Assembly: GCA_016870475.1 (NCBI GenBank)
Contig: VGBO01000015.1
Coordinates: forward strand, 1-43,628
DNA from: Actinomycetota bacterium
GTDB taxonomy: Bacteria; Actinomycetota; Acidimicrobiia; Acidimicrobiales; CAIXPF01
Direction of reading: 5' to 3'
DNA length: 43,628 bases
Position 1 is the stretch's first letter; each line of letters begins with the position of its first letter. The position numbers and the translations under genes are program-made. The notes under the pieces are model-generated. The model ran no database searches, was not told the origin of the DNA, and saw only the letters and a program-made list of their open reading frames with translations. Shown in pieces: positions 43,456-43,628 of the stretch.

Positions 43456-43628
43456 ACCGACGCCGACGGACACAGGTCGGCCAGCGGGCACTCGCCGCAC
43501 CGCGGTCGGCGGGCGGAACACACCCGGCGACCGTGCAGGATCAACCGGAGACTGAACGGTCCGAGCTCCCCCGGCGGGAGCATGCGGTTCACCTCGTGTT
43601 CGATCCGCACCGGATCCGTCTCCGTCGT
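43452..43628 (-). CDS. nth: Endonuclease III, C-terminal part (gene runs off the window)
   Basis: The last 58 residues of a base-excision repair DNA glycosylase/AP lyase. They read RIEHEVNRMLPPGELGPFSLRLILHGRRV, followed by the 4Fe-4S loop with Cys spacing C-x6-C-x2-C-x5-C (VCSARRPRCGECPLADLCPS). That is the signature of the Nth family. The catalytic helix-hairpin-helix and Lys/Asp lie beyond the window edge. The stop TAG overlaps the stop of the small plus-strand gene. Confidence 0.93.
   Translation of the reverse strand, partial: TTETDPVRIEHEVNRMLPPGELGPFSLRLILHGRRVCSARRPRCGECPLADLCPSASV

Overview
The window reads as a piece of a high-GC actinobacterial chromosome, most likely from the class Acidimicrobiia. 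The basis is GC-rich coding with many GTG starts, the uvrB-uvrA-uvrC and gap-pgk-tpiA-secG blocks, a PdtaR-type ANTAR regulator beside polA, a GroES-like protein beside YgfZ, and a marine/freshwater-type proton-pumping rhodopsin. No search could be run, so the class is an inference.

Positions 1-3033 are an accessory strip of visibly lower GC. It holds a frameshifted IS3-family transposase remnant, a complete retinal-protein (proton pump) gene, and a second, different, nearly full-length but broken IS3 element. The left inverted repeat of that element starts exactly at the rhodopsin stop codon. The strip lies on the 3' side of a tRNA-Leu(GAG) gene. From 3118 on, everything looks like core chromosome.

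Positions 3200-21100 (minus strand) carry lower glycolysis and secretion (gap, pgk, tpiA, secG), rapZ, a methyltransferase, nucleotide excision repair (uvrB, uvrA, uvrC), coaE, rpsA, a second methyltransferase, polA and the ANTAR response regulator pdtaR. The usual yvcK and whiA genes between rapZ and gap are missing. A C-terminal remnant of a DegT-type aminotransferase lies between uvrB and coaE. A tRNA-Leu(CAA) follows pdtaR.

Positions 21970-26351 (plus strand) form a type II fatty-acid synthesis operon, fabD-fabH-fabG-acpP-fabF. FabD carries an unusual C-terminal extension resembling a lipoyl/biotinyl-type barrel-sandwich domain. A convergent fabZ-like dehydratase is separated from fabF by a perfect hairpin.

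Positions 26385-37413 (minus strand) form a long run of tightly packed genes: a fused anthranilate synthase TrpE(G), YgfZ, a membrane J-protein, an ABM-domain monooxygenase-like protein, trpC, trpB2, trpF, trpB, trpA, a small Cys-rich HIT-like protein, a group II truncated haemoglobin, Bcp peroxiredoxin and FabZ. Both TrpB1 and TrpB2 are present. trpD is not in the window.

Positions 37416-43628 hold a plus-strand alpha/beta hydrolase, a minus-strand histidine operon hisD-hisC-hisB-hisH-hisA-hisF, a divergent small protein, and the C-terminal end of endonuclease III. Many junctions are four-base GTGA or ATGA start/stop overlaps, which suggests translational coupling. Several starts sit 6-9 nt after a TANNNT hexamer, suggesting leaderless or near-leaderless transcripts.
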